A stretch of DNA of 64,000 nt from CALIZF01 sp046292445 (GCA_046292445.1 JBKBQT010000002.1:1-64000); one strand, 5' to 3'. Numbered from the stretch's first letter, positions 8,156 through 17,320 are shown. A program made the numbers and translations. The notes: generated by a model from the letters alone, not told the origin.

Positions 8156-9601
8156 ATGCCCCGGCAGGCCGCGGAACCCGGGGGCAAAGTGACCGCCTAT
8201 TTCAACGAGATGTATGACGCGGGCCGGGTCCGGGCGCCCTATGCGCGGCTCGAGGACTGGATGCGCGCGATGCCCGACGGGCTGCGCAGCCTCAAGCAGG
8301 CCGAGGCCGAGGATCTGTTCCGCCGCATCGGCATCACCTTCGCCGTCTACGGCGAGGGCGGCGATCCCGACCGGCTGATCCCCTTTGACATGTTCCCGCG
8401 GGTGTTCACCGCCGCCGAATGGGCGCGGCTGGAACGCGGGATCAAGCAGCGGGCGCGGGCGCTCAACGCCTTTCTGGTCGATATCTACGGCCGGGGCGAG
8501 ATCGTGCGGGCCGGGCGCATCCCGGCGCGGCTGGTCTATCTCAACGAAGCCTACGAAAAGCCGGTGTCGGGGTTTACCCCGTCCAAGGGCGTCTATTCGC
8601 ATGTCGTCGGGATCGACCTCGTGCGCACCGGTCCCGACGACTTCTACGTGCTCGAGGACAATTGCCGCACGCCCTCCGGGGTCAGCTACATGCTGGAGAA
8701 CCGCGAGATCATGATGCGGATGTTCCCCGAGCTGTTCCAGGCCAACCGGATCCAGCCGGTCGATGCCTATTCGGAACTGCTGCGCCGCACGCTCGCCTCG
8801 GTCGCGCCGGTGAAATGCGACCGCGATCCCTGCATCGCGATCCTGACGCCGGGGCATTTCAACAGCGCCTATTACGAACATTCCTTTCTCGCCGACCTGA
8901 TGGGGGTGGAACTGGTCGAGGGGCAGGATCTGTTCGTCGAGGGCGAGTTCGTGTGGATGCGCACCACCGAGGGGCCGCGGCGGGTGGATGTGATCTACCG
9001 GCGGATCGACGATGCGTTCCTCGACCCGCTCTGCTTCCGGCCCGATTCCATGCTGGGGGTGCCGGGGCTGATGGATGTCTACCGCTCGGGCGGGGTGAGC
9101 ATCTGTTCGGCGCCGGGGGCCGGGGTGGCGGATGACAAGGCGGTCTATACGTTCGTCCCCGACATGATCCGGTTCTATCTGGGCGAAGAGCCGATCCTGA
9201 AGAACGTGCCGACCTGGCAATGCGGCAAGGACGATGACCTGGCCTATGTGCTGGACAGGCTGCCCGAACTGGTCGTCAAGGAGGTGCATGGATCGGGCGG
9301 GTATGGCATGCTGATCGGGCCGAAGGCGAGCCGAGAGCAGGTTGCGGCGTTCCGCGACCGGATCGCCGCCGATCCGGGGAACTATATCGCCCAGCCGACG
9401 CTGGCGCTGTCCACCGTGCCGACGTTCGTCGCCGAAGGCGTGGCGCCGCGGCATGTGGACCTGCGGCCCTATTGCCTTGTGGGCGAGCGGATCGAACTGG
9501 TGCCCGGCGGCCTGACGCGGGTTGCACTGACCGAGGGGAGCCTTGTCGTCAACTCGTCGCAGGGCGGGGGCGTCAAGGATACCTGGGTCCTGTCGGAGTA
9601 G
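8156..9601 (+). CDS. Circularly permuted type 2 ATP-grasp protein
   Basis: A 481-residue protein of the circularly permuted ATP-grasp family, predicted to form a peptide-like bond using ATP. Recognisable segments include YVLEDNCRTPSGVSYMLEN (about 163-181), GHFNSAYYEHSFLA and the C-terminal VVKEVHGSGGYGMLIGPKA, which supplies nucleotide-binding residues. The true start is uncertain: the ATG at 8156 has a poor ribosome site, and a GTG at 8189 (VTAYFNEMYDAG) fits family N-termini better. It heads a four-gene set with alpha-E, transglutaminase and Anbu that recurs in bacteria; a role in making or cutting an unusual peptide is inferred. Confidence 0.9.
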   Translation: MPRQAAEPGGKVTAYFNEMYDAGRVRAPYARLEDWMRAMPDGLRSLKQAEAEDLFRRIGITFAVYGEGGDPDRLIPFDMFPRVFTAAEWARLERGIKQRARALNAFLVDIYGRGEIVRAGRIPARLVYLNEAYEKPVSGFTPSKGVYSHVVGIDLVRTGPDDFYVLEDNCRTPSGVSYMLENREIMMRMFPELFQANRIQPVDAYSELLRRTLASVAPVKCDRDPCIAILTPGHFNSAYYEHSFLADLMGVELVEGQDLFVEGEFVWMRTTEGPRRVDVIYRRIDDAFLDPLCFRPDSMLGVPGLMDVYRSGGVSICSAPGAGVADDKAVYTFVPDMIRFYLGEEPILKNVPTWQCGKDDDLAYVLDRLPELVVKEVHGSGGYGMLIGPKASREQVAAFRDRIAADPGNYIAQPTLALSTVPTFVAEGVAPRHVDLRPYCLVGERIELVPGGLTRVALTEGSLVVNSSQGGGVKDTWVLSE

Positions 9602-9606
9602 GGGCG

Positions 9607-10560
9607 ATGCTGAGCCGGACCGCCGACAACCTCTACTGGATCGCCCGCTACATGGAGCGGGCGGAAACCTCGGCTCGGTTCCTCGAGGTCGGATCGCGCA
9701 TCGCACTGCTGCCGAACGCGGGGCAGGGGTATCGCAACGAGTGGGAATCGCTGCTCAACGCGGCCGGCACGGCGGATGCCTTCGGCCGGAAATACGGCGA
9801 TCCGGTGCAGCGCAACATCGAAAGCCACATGTTCTTTGACCGCGACAATCCCAGTTCCGTCGCCGCCTGCCTCTGGCGCGCGCGCGAGAACGCGCGGATC
9901 GTGCGCACCGCGCTGACCACGCAGGTCTGGGATGCGATCAACACGGCCTATCAGGAGCTCAAGGGGCTCGAGCGGCTGCCGCGATCCGAGTTGTCGATCG
10001 CGCGGCTGACGGACTGGACGATGCGTGCTTCGGCCCTGGTGCGGGGGTCGATCGAGGCGACGCTTCTGCGCAACGACGGGTGGGATTTCCTCAACCTCGG
10101 CTATGCGCTCGAGCGGTCGGACAACACGGCGCGGCTGCTGGATGTGAAATACTATGTCCTGCTGCCGCGGGTGGATTACGTCGGATCGGGCCTCGACAAC
10201 TATCAGTGGACGACGCTTCTGCGGGCGATGTCGGTGCACCGGGCGTTCCACTGGGCCTATGGCGGCGACGTGACGGCGGCCAAGATCGCGCATTTCCTGA
10301 TCCTCAATCCGCAATGCCCGCGCGCGCTCATCACCTGCGCGGCGGCGGCGAACACGCATCTCGAACGCCTTGCGCGCGGCTACGGCAGCGTCACCGCGGC
10401 GCAGCGGCAGGGGCATGCGCTGCTCAGCGCGCTCGCCGACCTGACAGTGGACGAGATTTTCGAAGAGGGGCTGCACGAGTTCCTCACCCGGATCATCGGC
10501 GAGGTGTCGGCGCTCGGCGCCACGGTGCACGAAACCTATCTCAGCGGGGACCAGCGGTGA
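9607..10560 (+). CDS. Alpha-E domain-containing protein (DUF403)
   Basis: A 317-residue, almost all-helical protein of the alpha-E family, opening with the hallmark MLSRTADNLYWIARYMERAE. The catalytic role of this family is not settled; it always travels with ATP-grasp and transglutaminase partners. The gene starts 5 nt after the ATP-grasp stop and its own stop overlaps the next start (GTGA), so the three genes are translationally coupled. The overall length is usual for the family. Confidence 0.9.
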   Translation: MLSRTADNLYWIARYMERAETSARFLEVGSRIALLPNAGQGYRNEWESLLNAAGTADAFGRKYGDPVQRNIESHMFFDRDNPSSVAACLWRARENARIVRTALTTQVWDAINTAYQELKGLERLPRSELSIARLTDWTMRASALVRGSIEATLLRNDGWDFLNLGYALERSDNTARLLDVKYYVLLPRVDYVGSGLDNYQWTTLLRAMSVHRAFHWAYGGDVTAAKIAHFLILNPQCPRALITCAAAANTHLERLARGYGSVTAAQRQGHALLSALADLTVDEIFEEGLHEFLTRIIGEVSALGATVHETYLSGDQR

Positions 10561-11354
10561 GGATCGCCGTCGATCATGTGACGACCTGGCGCTATGCCAC
10601 CCCGGTGCGCGGCGTGGTGCAGAGCCACCGCCTTCGCCCGGCCGAGCATCAGGGGCAGCGGATCGTGGACTGGGGCGTGACGGTGACGGACGGCCTGCCG
10701 GGCGGCGCGTTCCGCGACGGGGCGGGCGACTGGGTGCAGGGCTGGACGGTGCGCGGGCCCGTCGAGGCGATCACGGTCCGCGTGACCGGCACGGTCGAGA
10801 CGGCCGATACCGCAGGCGTGCTGCGCGGCCACCGCGAGACCGTGCCGCCCGAGGCCTGGCTGCGCGAGACGGCCGCGACGCGGGCGGATGCCGCGATCCG
10901 CACGCTGGCCGAGGCCGAGGCTGCCGATCCGCTGGACCTCGCGCATGCGCTGTCGGCGGCGGTGGCCGATGCCGTGGACTGGACACCCGGCAGCACGACG
11001 GCGCAGACCACGGCGGCCGAGGCGCTGGCGGCGGGCAAGGGGGTCTGCCAGGATCATGCCCATGTGCTGATCGCAGCCGCGCGGCTGCGCGGACGGCCCG
11101 CACGCTATGTCAGCGGATACCTGCTGACCGAGGACAAGGCCGCCGATGCCGGCCATGCCTGGGCGGAAATCCATGTGCCCGGCCTCGGATGGGTCGGATT
11201 CGATCCGACCAATCGCTGCTGCCCGGATGCGCGCTATGTCCGGCTTGCGTCCGGCTTCGATGCGGCCGATGCGGCGCCGGTGCGCGGCATGGCGCGCGGG
11301 ACGCAGGCCGAGGCGCTCGATGTCGCCGTTGCGGTGCGGGCGGTGCAGCAGTAG
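10557..11354 (+). CDS. Transglutaminase-like family protein
   Basis: A 265-residue papain-fold protein with an N-terminal beta domain (VRIAVDHVTTWRYATPVRG onward) and a transglutaminase-like core. The catalytic triad appears as Cys in GKGVCQDHAH, His in DAGHAWAEI and Asp in WVGFDPTN. The GTG start overlaps the alpha-E stop by four bases (GTGA); the long upstream open frame is a shadow. In this cluster such proteins are predicted to hydrolyse or form isopeptide or amide bonds on the product made by the ATP-grasp protein. Confidence 0.9.
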   Translation: MRIAVDHVTTWRYATPVRGVVQSHRLRPAEHQGQRIVDWGVTVTDGLPGGAFRDGAGDWVQGWTVRGPVEAITVRVTGTVETADTAGVLRGHRETVPPEAWLRETAATRADAAIRTLAEAEAADPLDLAHALSAAVADAVDWTPGSTTAQTTAAEALAAGKGVCQDHAHVLIAAARLRGRPARYVSGYLLTEDKAADAGHAWAEIHVPGLGWVGFDPTNRCCPDARYVRLASGFDAADAAPVRGMARGTQAEALDVAVAVRAVQQ

Positions 11355-11394
11355 GGTCGCCGCTTCCGGGCCGCGGCGGGGATTGGGGGGACGG

Positions 11395-12120
11395 ATGACG
11401 TATTGCGTGGGGCTGTTGCTCAACGACGGGATCGTATGCCTGTCGGACACGCGGACCAACGCGGGCCTCGACAACATCGCGATCTATCGCAAGATGTATG
11501 TGTTCGAGGAACCGGGCGAGCGGGTCATCGTGATGATGACGGCCGGGTCGCTCTCGGTCACGCAGACCACGATCGCCCGCCTTCGCGAGGCGATCGAGGA
11601 CAGCGGGGCAAACGAGCACACATCGATCATGCGCGCGCCGACCATGCTCAAGGTTGCCGAGATGGTCGGCAACACGCTTGCGGCCGTACGCGGCGACATC
11701 GACGACAAGGTCGCGGCGATGCGCGGCGGGGTGTCGGCCAGCATGATCGTCGCCGGCCAGCGGCAGGGCGGCGTCATGCGGATGTTCCTGATCTATCCCG
11801 AGGGCAATTTCATCGAGGCCACCGAGGACACGCCCTTCCTGCAGATCGGCGAGCACAAATACGGCAAGCCGATCCTCGACCGGGTGGTGCGGCCGACGAC
11901 CAGCCTTGTCGATGCGCAAAAGGCGGTGCTGCTGTCGATGGATTCGACGCTGCGGTCGAACCTGTCGGTCGGCATGCCGCTCGACCTCTGCGTGATCGAG
12001 CGGGACGCCTGCCGGGTGGGTTTGCAGCGCCGGATCGAGGCGGGCGATCCCGACTACGCGGCGATGTCGCAGGCCTGGTCGACCGCGCTGCGCGACAGTT
12101 TCCAGCGCATCACGCTCTGA
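11395..12120 (+). CDS. Anbu-type proteasome-like protease
   Basis: A 241-residue Ntn-hydrolase of the Anbu (ancestral beta subunit) family, related to HslV and the 20S beta subunit. Translation begins MTYCVGLLLNDGIVCLSDTR, so Thr2 would become the N-terminal nucleophile after Met removal; the SDTRTNAG segment matches the family. Known family members assemble into open, helical or ring-like oligomers and lack an obvious ATPase partner. The gene lies 40 nt after the transglutaminase and probably shares its transcript. Confidence 0.9.
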   Translation: MTYCVGLLLNDGIVCLSDTRTNAGLDNIAIYRKMYVFEEPGERVIVMMTAGSLSVTQTTIARLREAIEDSGANEHTSIMRAPTMLKVAEMVGNTLAAVRGDIDDKVAAMRGGVSASMIVAGQRQGGVMRMFLIYPEGNFIEATEDTPFLQIGEHKYGKPILDRVVRPTTSLVDAQKAVLLSMDSTLRSNLSVGMPLDLCVIERDACRVGLQRRIEAGDPDYAAMSQAWSTALRDSFQRITL

Positions 12121-12123
12121 CGC

Positions 12124-13017
12124 TTGGCCTGGGTTGTGGTGACCGAGCCGGTGCATCCCGATGCGCTGGCAATGCTGGACGGGCAGCGCGTGACCTATGG
12201 CCCGTCGGTGACGGCCGAGGTTCTCGAGGCGCATATGCTGCTGTGCGACGCGGTTCTGGTGCGGACGCGGGCGCTGCGTGTGCCGTCGCCGTCCTGGCGC
12301 ATCGTGTCCAAGCACGGGGTCGGGGTGGACAACCTCGATCTTGGCGCGATGCGGGCGGCGGGGGTGACGGTGACGAACACGCCGGGGGCAAATGCGGCAG
12401 CGGTGGCGGAGCAGACGCTGATGCTGATGCTGGCGCTGGCACGGGGCCTCGATGTGCAGCTGGCGGGTCGGGCGCGGGCGGCGCCGGGGCTCGAGGGGCG
12501 GCGGCTGACCGTGGTCGGTCATGGCGCCACGGGGGCGCGGGTGGCGGCGCTCGGGCTTGCCTTCGGGATGGCGGTGACGGTGGTGGCGCCGCGGCTGGCG
12601 GCGGCGCCCGCGGGGTGCCGGCTGATGCCGCTGGATGCGGCCTTGCCCGACACGGATGTGCTCTCGCTGCACTGCCCGCTGACGCAGGCCACGCGGGGGA
12701 TGATCGGGGCGGCAGAGCTTGCCGCGCTGCCGCCGGGGGCGCTGGTCGTCAACACCGCGCGGGGCGGTCTGATCGACGAGGCGGCGCTGGTGCGGGCGCT
12801 GACGCTCGGGCGGCTGGGCGGGGCGGCGCTAGACGTGACGGCGGTGGAACCGCTGCCGGCGGGCGATCCGCTGCGCGCTGCGCCGAACCTGATCCTGACA
12901 CCGCATGCCGCCGCCCTCACGGACGGCGCGTTCCGCCGGATGGGGGTGGAGGCGGCGCGCAACGTGCTCGATTTCCGCGCCGGGCGGCTGCGGCCCGGCG
13001 TGGTCGTGGTGCCCTGA
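12124..13017 (+). CDS. D-2-hydroxyacid dehydrogenase family protein
   Basis: A 297-residue NAD-binding oxidoreductase resembling phosphoglycerate dehydrogenase. The nucleotide-binding glycine motif is seen as VGHGATGARV near residues 129-138. The catalytic trio is present: Arg in NTARGG, Glu in AVEPLP and His in TPHAAA. The start is a TTG three nucleotides after the Anbu stop, and no in-frame ATG is close, so coupling to Anbu is likely. The substrate cannot be predicted. A copy of the dispersed hairpin element follows the stop. Confidence 0.82.
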   Translation: MAWVVVTEPVHPDALAMLDGQRVTYGPSVTAEVLEAHMLLCDAVLVRTRALRVPSPSWRIVSKHGVGVDNLDLGAMRAAGVTVTNTPGANAAAVAEQTLMLMLALARGLDVQLAGRARAAPGLEGRRLTVVGHGATGARVAALGLAFGMAVTVVAPRLAAAPAGCRLMPLDAALPDTDVLSLHCPLTQATRGMIGAAELAALPPGALVVNTARGGLIDEAALVRALTLGRLGGAALDVTAVEPLPAGDPLRAAPNLILTPHAAALTDGAFRRMGVEAARNVLDFRAGRLRPGVVVVP

Positions 13018-13046
13018 GCCTTGACTCGGCGCGGCTGTGCCGTCGC

Positions 13047-13103
13047 CCGGGGGCTGTCTGCCCCCTGGACCCCCCGAGGATATTTTCAGGCAGAAGAAAG
13101 GGG
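13047..13103 (+). repeat. Dispersed intergenic element, type II copy C
   Basis: The GC-rich arm GGGGGCTGTCTGCCCCC is followed by GGACCCCCCGAGGATATTTT and then an A/G-rich tail ending AGAAGAAAGGGG. It shares the hairpin with type I copies but has a different tail. It lies between the convergent dehydrogenase and selD-fusion genes. Confidence 0.7.
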
Positions 13104-13107
13104 ACGG

Positions 13108-15252
13108 TCAGGCGAGGCGGATCGCCGGCGGGCCCTCGGTGATACGGCCGATGACGGCCGCAGGTTCGCCGAGCGCGTGCAGGCCGGCGAGCAGCGACGG
13201 CGCGCGGGGTGCGGGGACGGCCGCGAGGAAGCCGCCGGCGGTCTGCGGATCGTGCAGGAGGATCGCGGCCAGCGTGTCCTGCGCGTCGATGCGTCCGAGG
13301 GCGGCTGCGTGGTTGGCCGGCCAGAGGCTCGAGCGGATGCCGGCCGCGGCGCAGGCGGCCGCGCCGGGCAGCAGCGGGATGGCGGCGAGGGTGAGCGTCG
13401 CGCCCGCGCCCGACGCCTCGAGCAGCGTGAGCAGATGCCCGGCGAGGCCGAAGCCCGTCACATCGGTGAGTGCCGTCGCCTCGGCCGCGAGCAGCGCCGC
13501 GGCGTCGCCCCCGGGGCGGAGCATGAGGGCCAGCGCCTCGGCCGCGGCCTCGCCCGTAAGGGTGCCGGGGACGCGGGCGGCGGCCATGGCGGCGGCGAAG
13601 ATCGTGCCCGTGCCGATCGGGCGCGTGAGGATGAGCGCATCGCCCGGCCGCGCGCCGCCCGGTGCCGGCACGCGGGCGGCAAGCCCGGTGACGGTGAGGC
13701 CGATGGTGAGTTCGGCGCCTTCGGTCGTGTGACCGCCCACGAGATCGGCGCCCGCCGCCCGAAGGGTTTCGGCGGCGCCGGCCGTGATCTCGGCCAGGGT
13801 GCGGGATTGCAGGCGCGGGGCAAGCGGGGGGAGCGTGACGGAGAGGAGCGCGGCCTGCGGCGCCGCGCCCATCGCCCAGACATCGCCCATCGCGTGCAGG
13901 GTGGCGATCCGGGCCATGGTGAAGGGATCGTCCACGAGGGCGCGCAGATGGTCGGTGGTGATGACCTGCAGGCCGGTGCCATGCCGCAGCACCGCCGCAT
14001 CGTCGCCCGTCCCGGCCAGCACATCCGCGCGCTGCGGGGCGGGCAGGGCCGCAAGGCCGCCCGCCAGCGCCGCCGGGCCGACCTTGGCGCCGCATCCGCC
14101 GCAGGGCGGTTGCTCGCCCGCCGGTGCCATGGCGGGCAGGTCGGTCAGCTTGCGCATGAAGGCGCGGTCGATCCGGTCCTTCACGTTCCAGAGCCACGCG
14201 CCGCCGATGGCGAGGCCGCCCCGGTCGGCCACGGCCGTCCGGCTGCCCTGCGAGATGAGCTTGAGGTAGTCGCGCTGCGGCCGGTAGGGGCGCAAGCTCC
14301 CGCCCGACGCCGCGGCGCGCAGGTTGTGGAAGAGCACGGGGGCCTGCCGCACGGCGAACACGCCCGCCTTGGGGCGCGGGGCATGGGCCATATGGGCGCA
14401 GTCGCCGGCGGCGAAGATCGCCGGGTCGGCCGATTGCAGCGTCGGGCCGACGGTGACGAAGCCGCCGGTCAGGGCAAGGCCGGTCGTCGCCAGCCAGGGC
14501 TGCGGGTGCGCCCCGGCCGCGCCGATGACGAACCGGGCCGGCACGGCAGTGCCGTCGGCGAGTGTCACGCCCTCGGCGGTCACCGCGACCGGTGCGGCGC
14601 CGAGGCGCAGCGTCACCCCGAGCCGCCCCGCCGCCTTGAGCAGGCGCCCGCGCGCGCCCGCGCCCACGCCCGGCAGGGGCGAGGCGGCGCGCTCGATCAC
14701 CGTCACCTGCGCCCCGGGCCCGAGCCGGTATGCGCAGGCGAGGGCAAGTTCCATGCCGCCCACGCCCGAGCCGATGATGGCCACCGCGGGATCGCTGCGC
14801 CCGGCCCGCACCGCGGCCACGAAGGCCGCCCAGCGGGCGGCAAAGGCGCCGAGCGGCTTGGCCCCGACCGCATGGTCGGCAAAGCCCGGCAGGTCCGGCA
14901 GGTCCGCGGTGATGCCGATGTCGATCGAGGCGATGTCATAGGCGACGGGCGGGCGGCCCGGCACGTCGATGGTGCCCGCCGCCCGGTCGATCCCCGCCGC
15001 CGCGCCGAGGATGAGCCGCGCGCCGGCAAAGCGCGCCAGCCGGTCGAGGTCGATCATCAGGTCGTCCCGGTCGTAATGCCCCGCCACGAGGCCCGGCAGC
15101 ATGCCGGTATAGGGCGCGACCGGGCCGGGGTTGATGACCGTCATCCGGACGCGCGGATCGGGCCGCATCCCCCACATCCGCAGCACCAGCGCATGGGCAT
15201 GCCCGCCGCCGACCAATACGACGTCGCGCGTTGCCGGGGCGGGGCGGTGCAT
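13108..15252 (-). CDS. selD: FAD/NAD oxidoreductase-selenophosphate synthase (SelD) fusion
   Basis: A 714-residue two-domain protein. Residues 1 to about 350 are an NADH-dehydrogenase-like flavoprotein with a dinucleotide motif VVLVGGGHAHALV and a second site AAGDCAHMAHA. Residues from about 370 on are selenide, water dikinase, making selenophosphate from selenide and ATP; the active-site loop reads CGGCGAKVG with Cys rather than selenocysteine, followed by GTGDDAAV. The start overlaps the flavin reductase stop by one base (TGATG). Such fusions are known in several bacteria; the oxidoreductase may supply reduced selenium, which is inference. Confidence 0.88.
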   Translation of the reverse strand: MHRPAPATRDVVLVGGGHAHALVLRMWGMRPDPRVRMTVINPGPVAPYTGMLPGLVAGHYDRDDLMIDLDRLARFAGARLILGAAAGIDRAAGTIDVPGRPPVAYDIASIDIGITADLPDLPGFADHAVGAKPLGAFAARWAAFVAAVRAGRSDPAVAIIGSGVGGMELALACAYRLGPGAQVTVIERAASPLPGVGAGARGRLLKAAGRLGVTLRLGAAPVAVTAEGVTLADGTAVPARFVIGAAGAHPQPWLATTGLALTGGFVTVGPTLQSADPAIFAAGDCAHMAHAPRPKAGVFAVRQAPVLFHNLRAAASGGSLRPYRPQRDYLKLISQGSRTAVADRGGLAIGGAWLWNVKDRIDRAFMRKLTDLPAMAPAGEQPPCGGCGAKVGPAALAGGLAALPAPQRADVLAGTGDDAAVLRHGTGLQVITTDHLRALVDDPFTMARIATLHAMGDVWAMGAAPQAALLSVTLPPLAPRLQSRTLAEITAGAAETLRAAGADLVGGHTTEGAELTIGLTVTGLAARVPAPGGARPGDALILTRPIGTGTIFAAAMAAARVPGTLTGEAAAEALALMLRPGGDAAALLAAEATALTDVTGFGLAGHLLTLLEASGAGATLTLAAIPLLPGAAACAAAGIRSSLWPANHAAALGRIDAQDTLAAILLHDPQTAGGFLAAVPAPRAPSLLAGLHALGEPAAVIGRITEGPPAIRLA

Positions 15253-15857
15253 CACGCCTCGCCGGGCCGCTTGAGGGTGAACACCTCGCGCACCACGGCG
15301 TAATCCTGGTAGCCGAGCCGGGCGAGCGGCTGGAACCGCGTCACGTCGAGCCGCCCGTCCACGAGGCAGTCGTCGCGCAGGTGGACGCCCGTGACCCGAC
15401 CGATCACGAGGAAATTGTCGGCCCCCTCGAGTGTGACGATCTGCGTCACCCGGCATTCGAGCGCGGCGGGCGCGCATGCGACCCGCGGGCAGGGGATGGT
15501 CGCGCATTCCGCCTTCCCGACCCCCGCCGCGGCGAATTCGTCCACATCGGCCGGAAACATCGCGGATGTCGCGTTCATCGCATCGCGCGCCGCGAATTCG
15601 ACGATGTTGACGCAGAACACCCCCGAGGCCCGCGCCTGGGACAGGCTGTCCTTGCCCGCCGGGCGGTCGGGCTTGCGGCTGGTCGAGGCGAACATGACCT
15701 GCGGCGGGGTATAGGCGACGGCGTTGAAGAAGGAATAGGGCGCAAGGTTGTCCTGCCCGTCCGCGCGCGTGGCGATCCAGCCGATCGGGCGCGGCGTGAC
15801 GATCGCGTTGAACGGGTTGTGGGGGAGGCCATGGCCATCCTCGGGGCGGTAGAACAT
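15252..15857 (-). CDS. Flavin reductase family protein
   Basis: A 201-residue protein of the flavin reductase (FMN-binding split-barrel) family, with the typical opening NPFNAIVTPRPIGWIATR and the segment APYSFFNAVAYTPPQVMFA. It likely binds FMN and reduces it with NAD(P)H, or acts as a flavoprotein of unknown substrate. The start at 15857 is supported by family N-termini (MFYRPEDGHG). The downstream oxidoreductase-SelD fusion starts inside its stop codon, which suggests the two work together. Confidence 0.85.
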   Translation of the reverse strand: MFYRPEDGHGLPHNPFNAIVTPRPIGWIATRADGQDNLAPYSFFNAVAYTPPQVMFASTSRKPDRPAGKDSLSQARASGVFCVNIVEFAARDAMNATSAMFPADVDEFAAAGVGKAECATIPCPRVACAPAALECRVTQIVTLEGADNFLVIGRVTGVHLRDDCLVDGRLDVTRFQPLARLGYQDYAVVREVFTLKRPGEA

Positions 15858-15977
15858 GCGCGGGCTCCGGCCGGTTTGCGCCTGCGATAGCCGCATGCTA
15901 GGCGCGGCGCCAGATGGCGTTCGGCCACGGCTGCGTGACCGGGGCCGGCGGCGGCATGTCGGGGCAGTCGGGGCGCG

Positions 15978-16472
15978 ATGTTCCACCTTGCGGAAGAGAC
16001 CGAGGCCGACGGGTGGGAGGTCGAGGCGCTTTATGACCTGTGCTTCGCGCCCGGGCGCGAGGCGCTGTCTTCCTACCGGCTGCGCGAGGGGGTGGAAAAG
16101 GTGGCGCCGCTTTGCCTCGTGCTGCGGGACGGGGACGGCACGCTGGTCGCCGCGATCCGCTACTGGCCCGTGCTGGTGGGCGGGCGGCTGACGCTGCTGC
16201 TCGGCCCGGTGGCGGTGCATCCGACGCATCAGGGCGAGGGGCTGGGGGGACTCCTGATCTCCGAGAGCCTGGCCGAGGCGCGGCGGCTCGGCTGGGGCCG
16301 CGTGCTGCTCGTCGGCGATGCGCCCTACTACCGCCGGTTCGGCTTCGCGCGGCGCGAGGGGGTCGAGATGCCCCCGCCGACCAACCCCGACCGGGTGCTG
16401 GGCCTCGCGCTCCAGCGCGGTGCCTGGGATGGTGTGGCGGGGCCGGTGACGCGGGCGGTTGCCGCCGGCTGA
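15978..16472 (+). CDS. GNAT family N-acetyltransferase
   Basis: A 164-residue GNAT acetyltransferase. The acetyl-CoA pyrophosphate-binding loop is visible in VAVHPTHQGEGLGGLL at about residues 75-90, and the closing segment PYYRRFGFARREG matches the family beta-bulge region. The acceptor substrate is not predictable. The gene stands alone in its orientation between the flavin reductase and the EcsC protein, which follows 46 nt later. Confidence 0.85.
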   Translation: MFHLAEETEADGWEVEALYDLCFAPGREALSSYRLREGVEKVAPLCLVLRDGDGTLVAAIRYWPVLVGGRLTLLLGPVAVHPTHQGEGLGGLLISESLAEARRLGWGRVLLVGDAPYYRRFGFARREGVEMPPPTNPDRVLGLALQRGAWDGVAGPVTRAVAAG

Positions 16473-16518
16473 GGGCCGCCCGCTTGTCAGCGGCCTTTGC
16501 GCATCCCACATCCCCTGC

Positions 16519-17289
16519 ATGGACACAGCGCCCGCCTTGCCAGCCACCACGGCCGCCGCCCCGCCCGGGGCCGCGGTCGATGCACTTGCGCGGCGCTATG
16601 GAGCGGCGCAGCGCGGGGTGGTGTCGCTGCTGACCGGCCTTGGCACGCAGCTGGAAAAGCAGATGGACGCGCTGCCGCAGCCGGTCCGGGCGCGGATCGA
16701 GCAGGCAACCCAGCTCGCGCTCGAGCGCGCCTATGGCGCAGCGCAGGCGACCGGCACGGCGCCGATGGGCCGGGGGCATGTCGCCGCGGCGACGGTGGCG
16801 GGGGCGATCGGCGGGGCGGGCGGGCTGCCGACGGCGCTGGCGGAACTGCCGGTGACGGTGACGCTTATCCTGCGCGCCATCCAGGAGGTCGCGCGCGAGC
16901 ATGGGTTCGATCCCGATGCGCCGGCGATCCGGCGCGAATGCCTGCGGGTCTTTGCCGCCGGCAGCCCGCTGGCGGCCGATGACGGGGTGAACACGGCGTT
17001 CATCGGCGCGCGCCTGACGCTGACGGGGCCCGCGCTGCACCGCATGATCGCCGCGCTGGCGCCGCGGATCGCGGCCGCGCTCGCGCCCAAGCTGGCGGCG
17101 CAGGCGATCCCGGTGCTCGGGGCGGCGGCGGGGGCGGCGGTCAATGCCGCCTACATGCGCTATTTCCGCGAGGTGGCGGCGGTGCGGTTCGGCCTGCTGC
17201 AACTGGCCGGGCGGCACGATCCGGTGCAGGTGCTCGCGGCGTTCCGGGCCGCGGTAGAGGCGGCGCCGGTGCGGCGGGCCGGCGGCTGA
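16519..17289 (+). CDS. EcsC family protein
   Basis: A 256-residue EcsC-like protein with an Ala-rich N-terminal part and several amphipathic or hydrophobic helices (for example around 88-118 and 180-215). The segment LPVTVTLILRAIQEVAREHG is typical of the family. The ATG at 16519 is preferred over an upstream in-frame start because the residues before it are not conserved-looking. The function of stand-alone EcsC proteins is unknown; membrane association is inferred from hydrophobicity. Confidence 0.75.
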   Translation: MDTAPALPATTAAAPPGAAVDALARRYGAAQRGVVSLLTGLGTQLEKQMDALPQPVRARIEQATQLALERAYGAAQATGTAPMGRGHVAAATVAGAIGGAGGLPTALAELPVTVTLILRAIQEVAREHGFDPDAPAIRRECLRVFAAGSPLAADDGVNTAFIGARLTLTGPALHRMIAALAPRIAAALAPKLAAQAIPVLGAAAGAAVNAAYMRYFREVAAVRFGLLQLAGRHDPVQVLAAFRAAVEAAPVRRAGG

Positions 17290-17294
17290 CCGCG

Positions 17295-17311
17295 GGCGCG
17301 AAGGCCGCGCC
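17295..17311. terminator. Candidate hairpin between convergent genes
   Basis: A perfect 6-bp stem GGCGCG/CGCGCC with loop AAGGC lies between the EcsC stop and the stop of the small minus-strand gene. There is no T-run, so this would be an imperfect intrinsic terminator. Confidence 0.35.
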
Positions 17312-17320
17312 GGCCCGCCG

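Noticed and set aside
14080..14110. Selenocysteine in the SelD active site
   Set aside because: The loop codons are TGC for Cys; there is no in-frame TGA.
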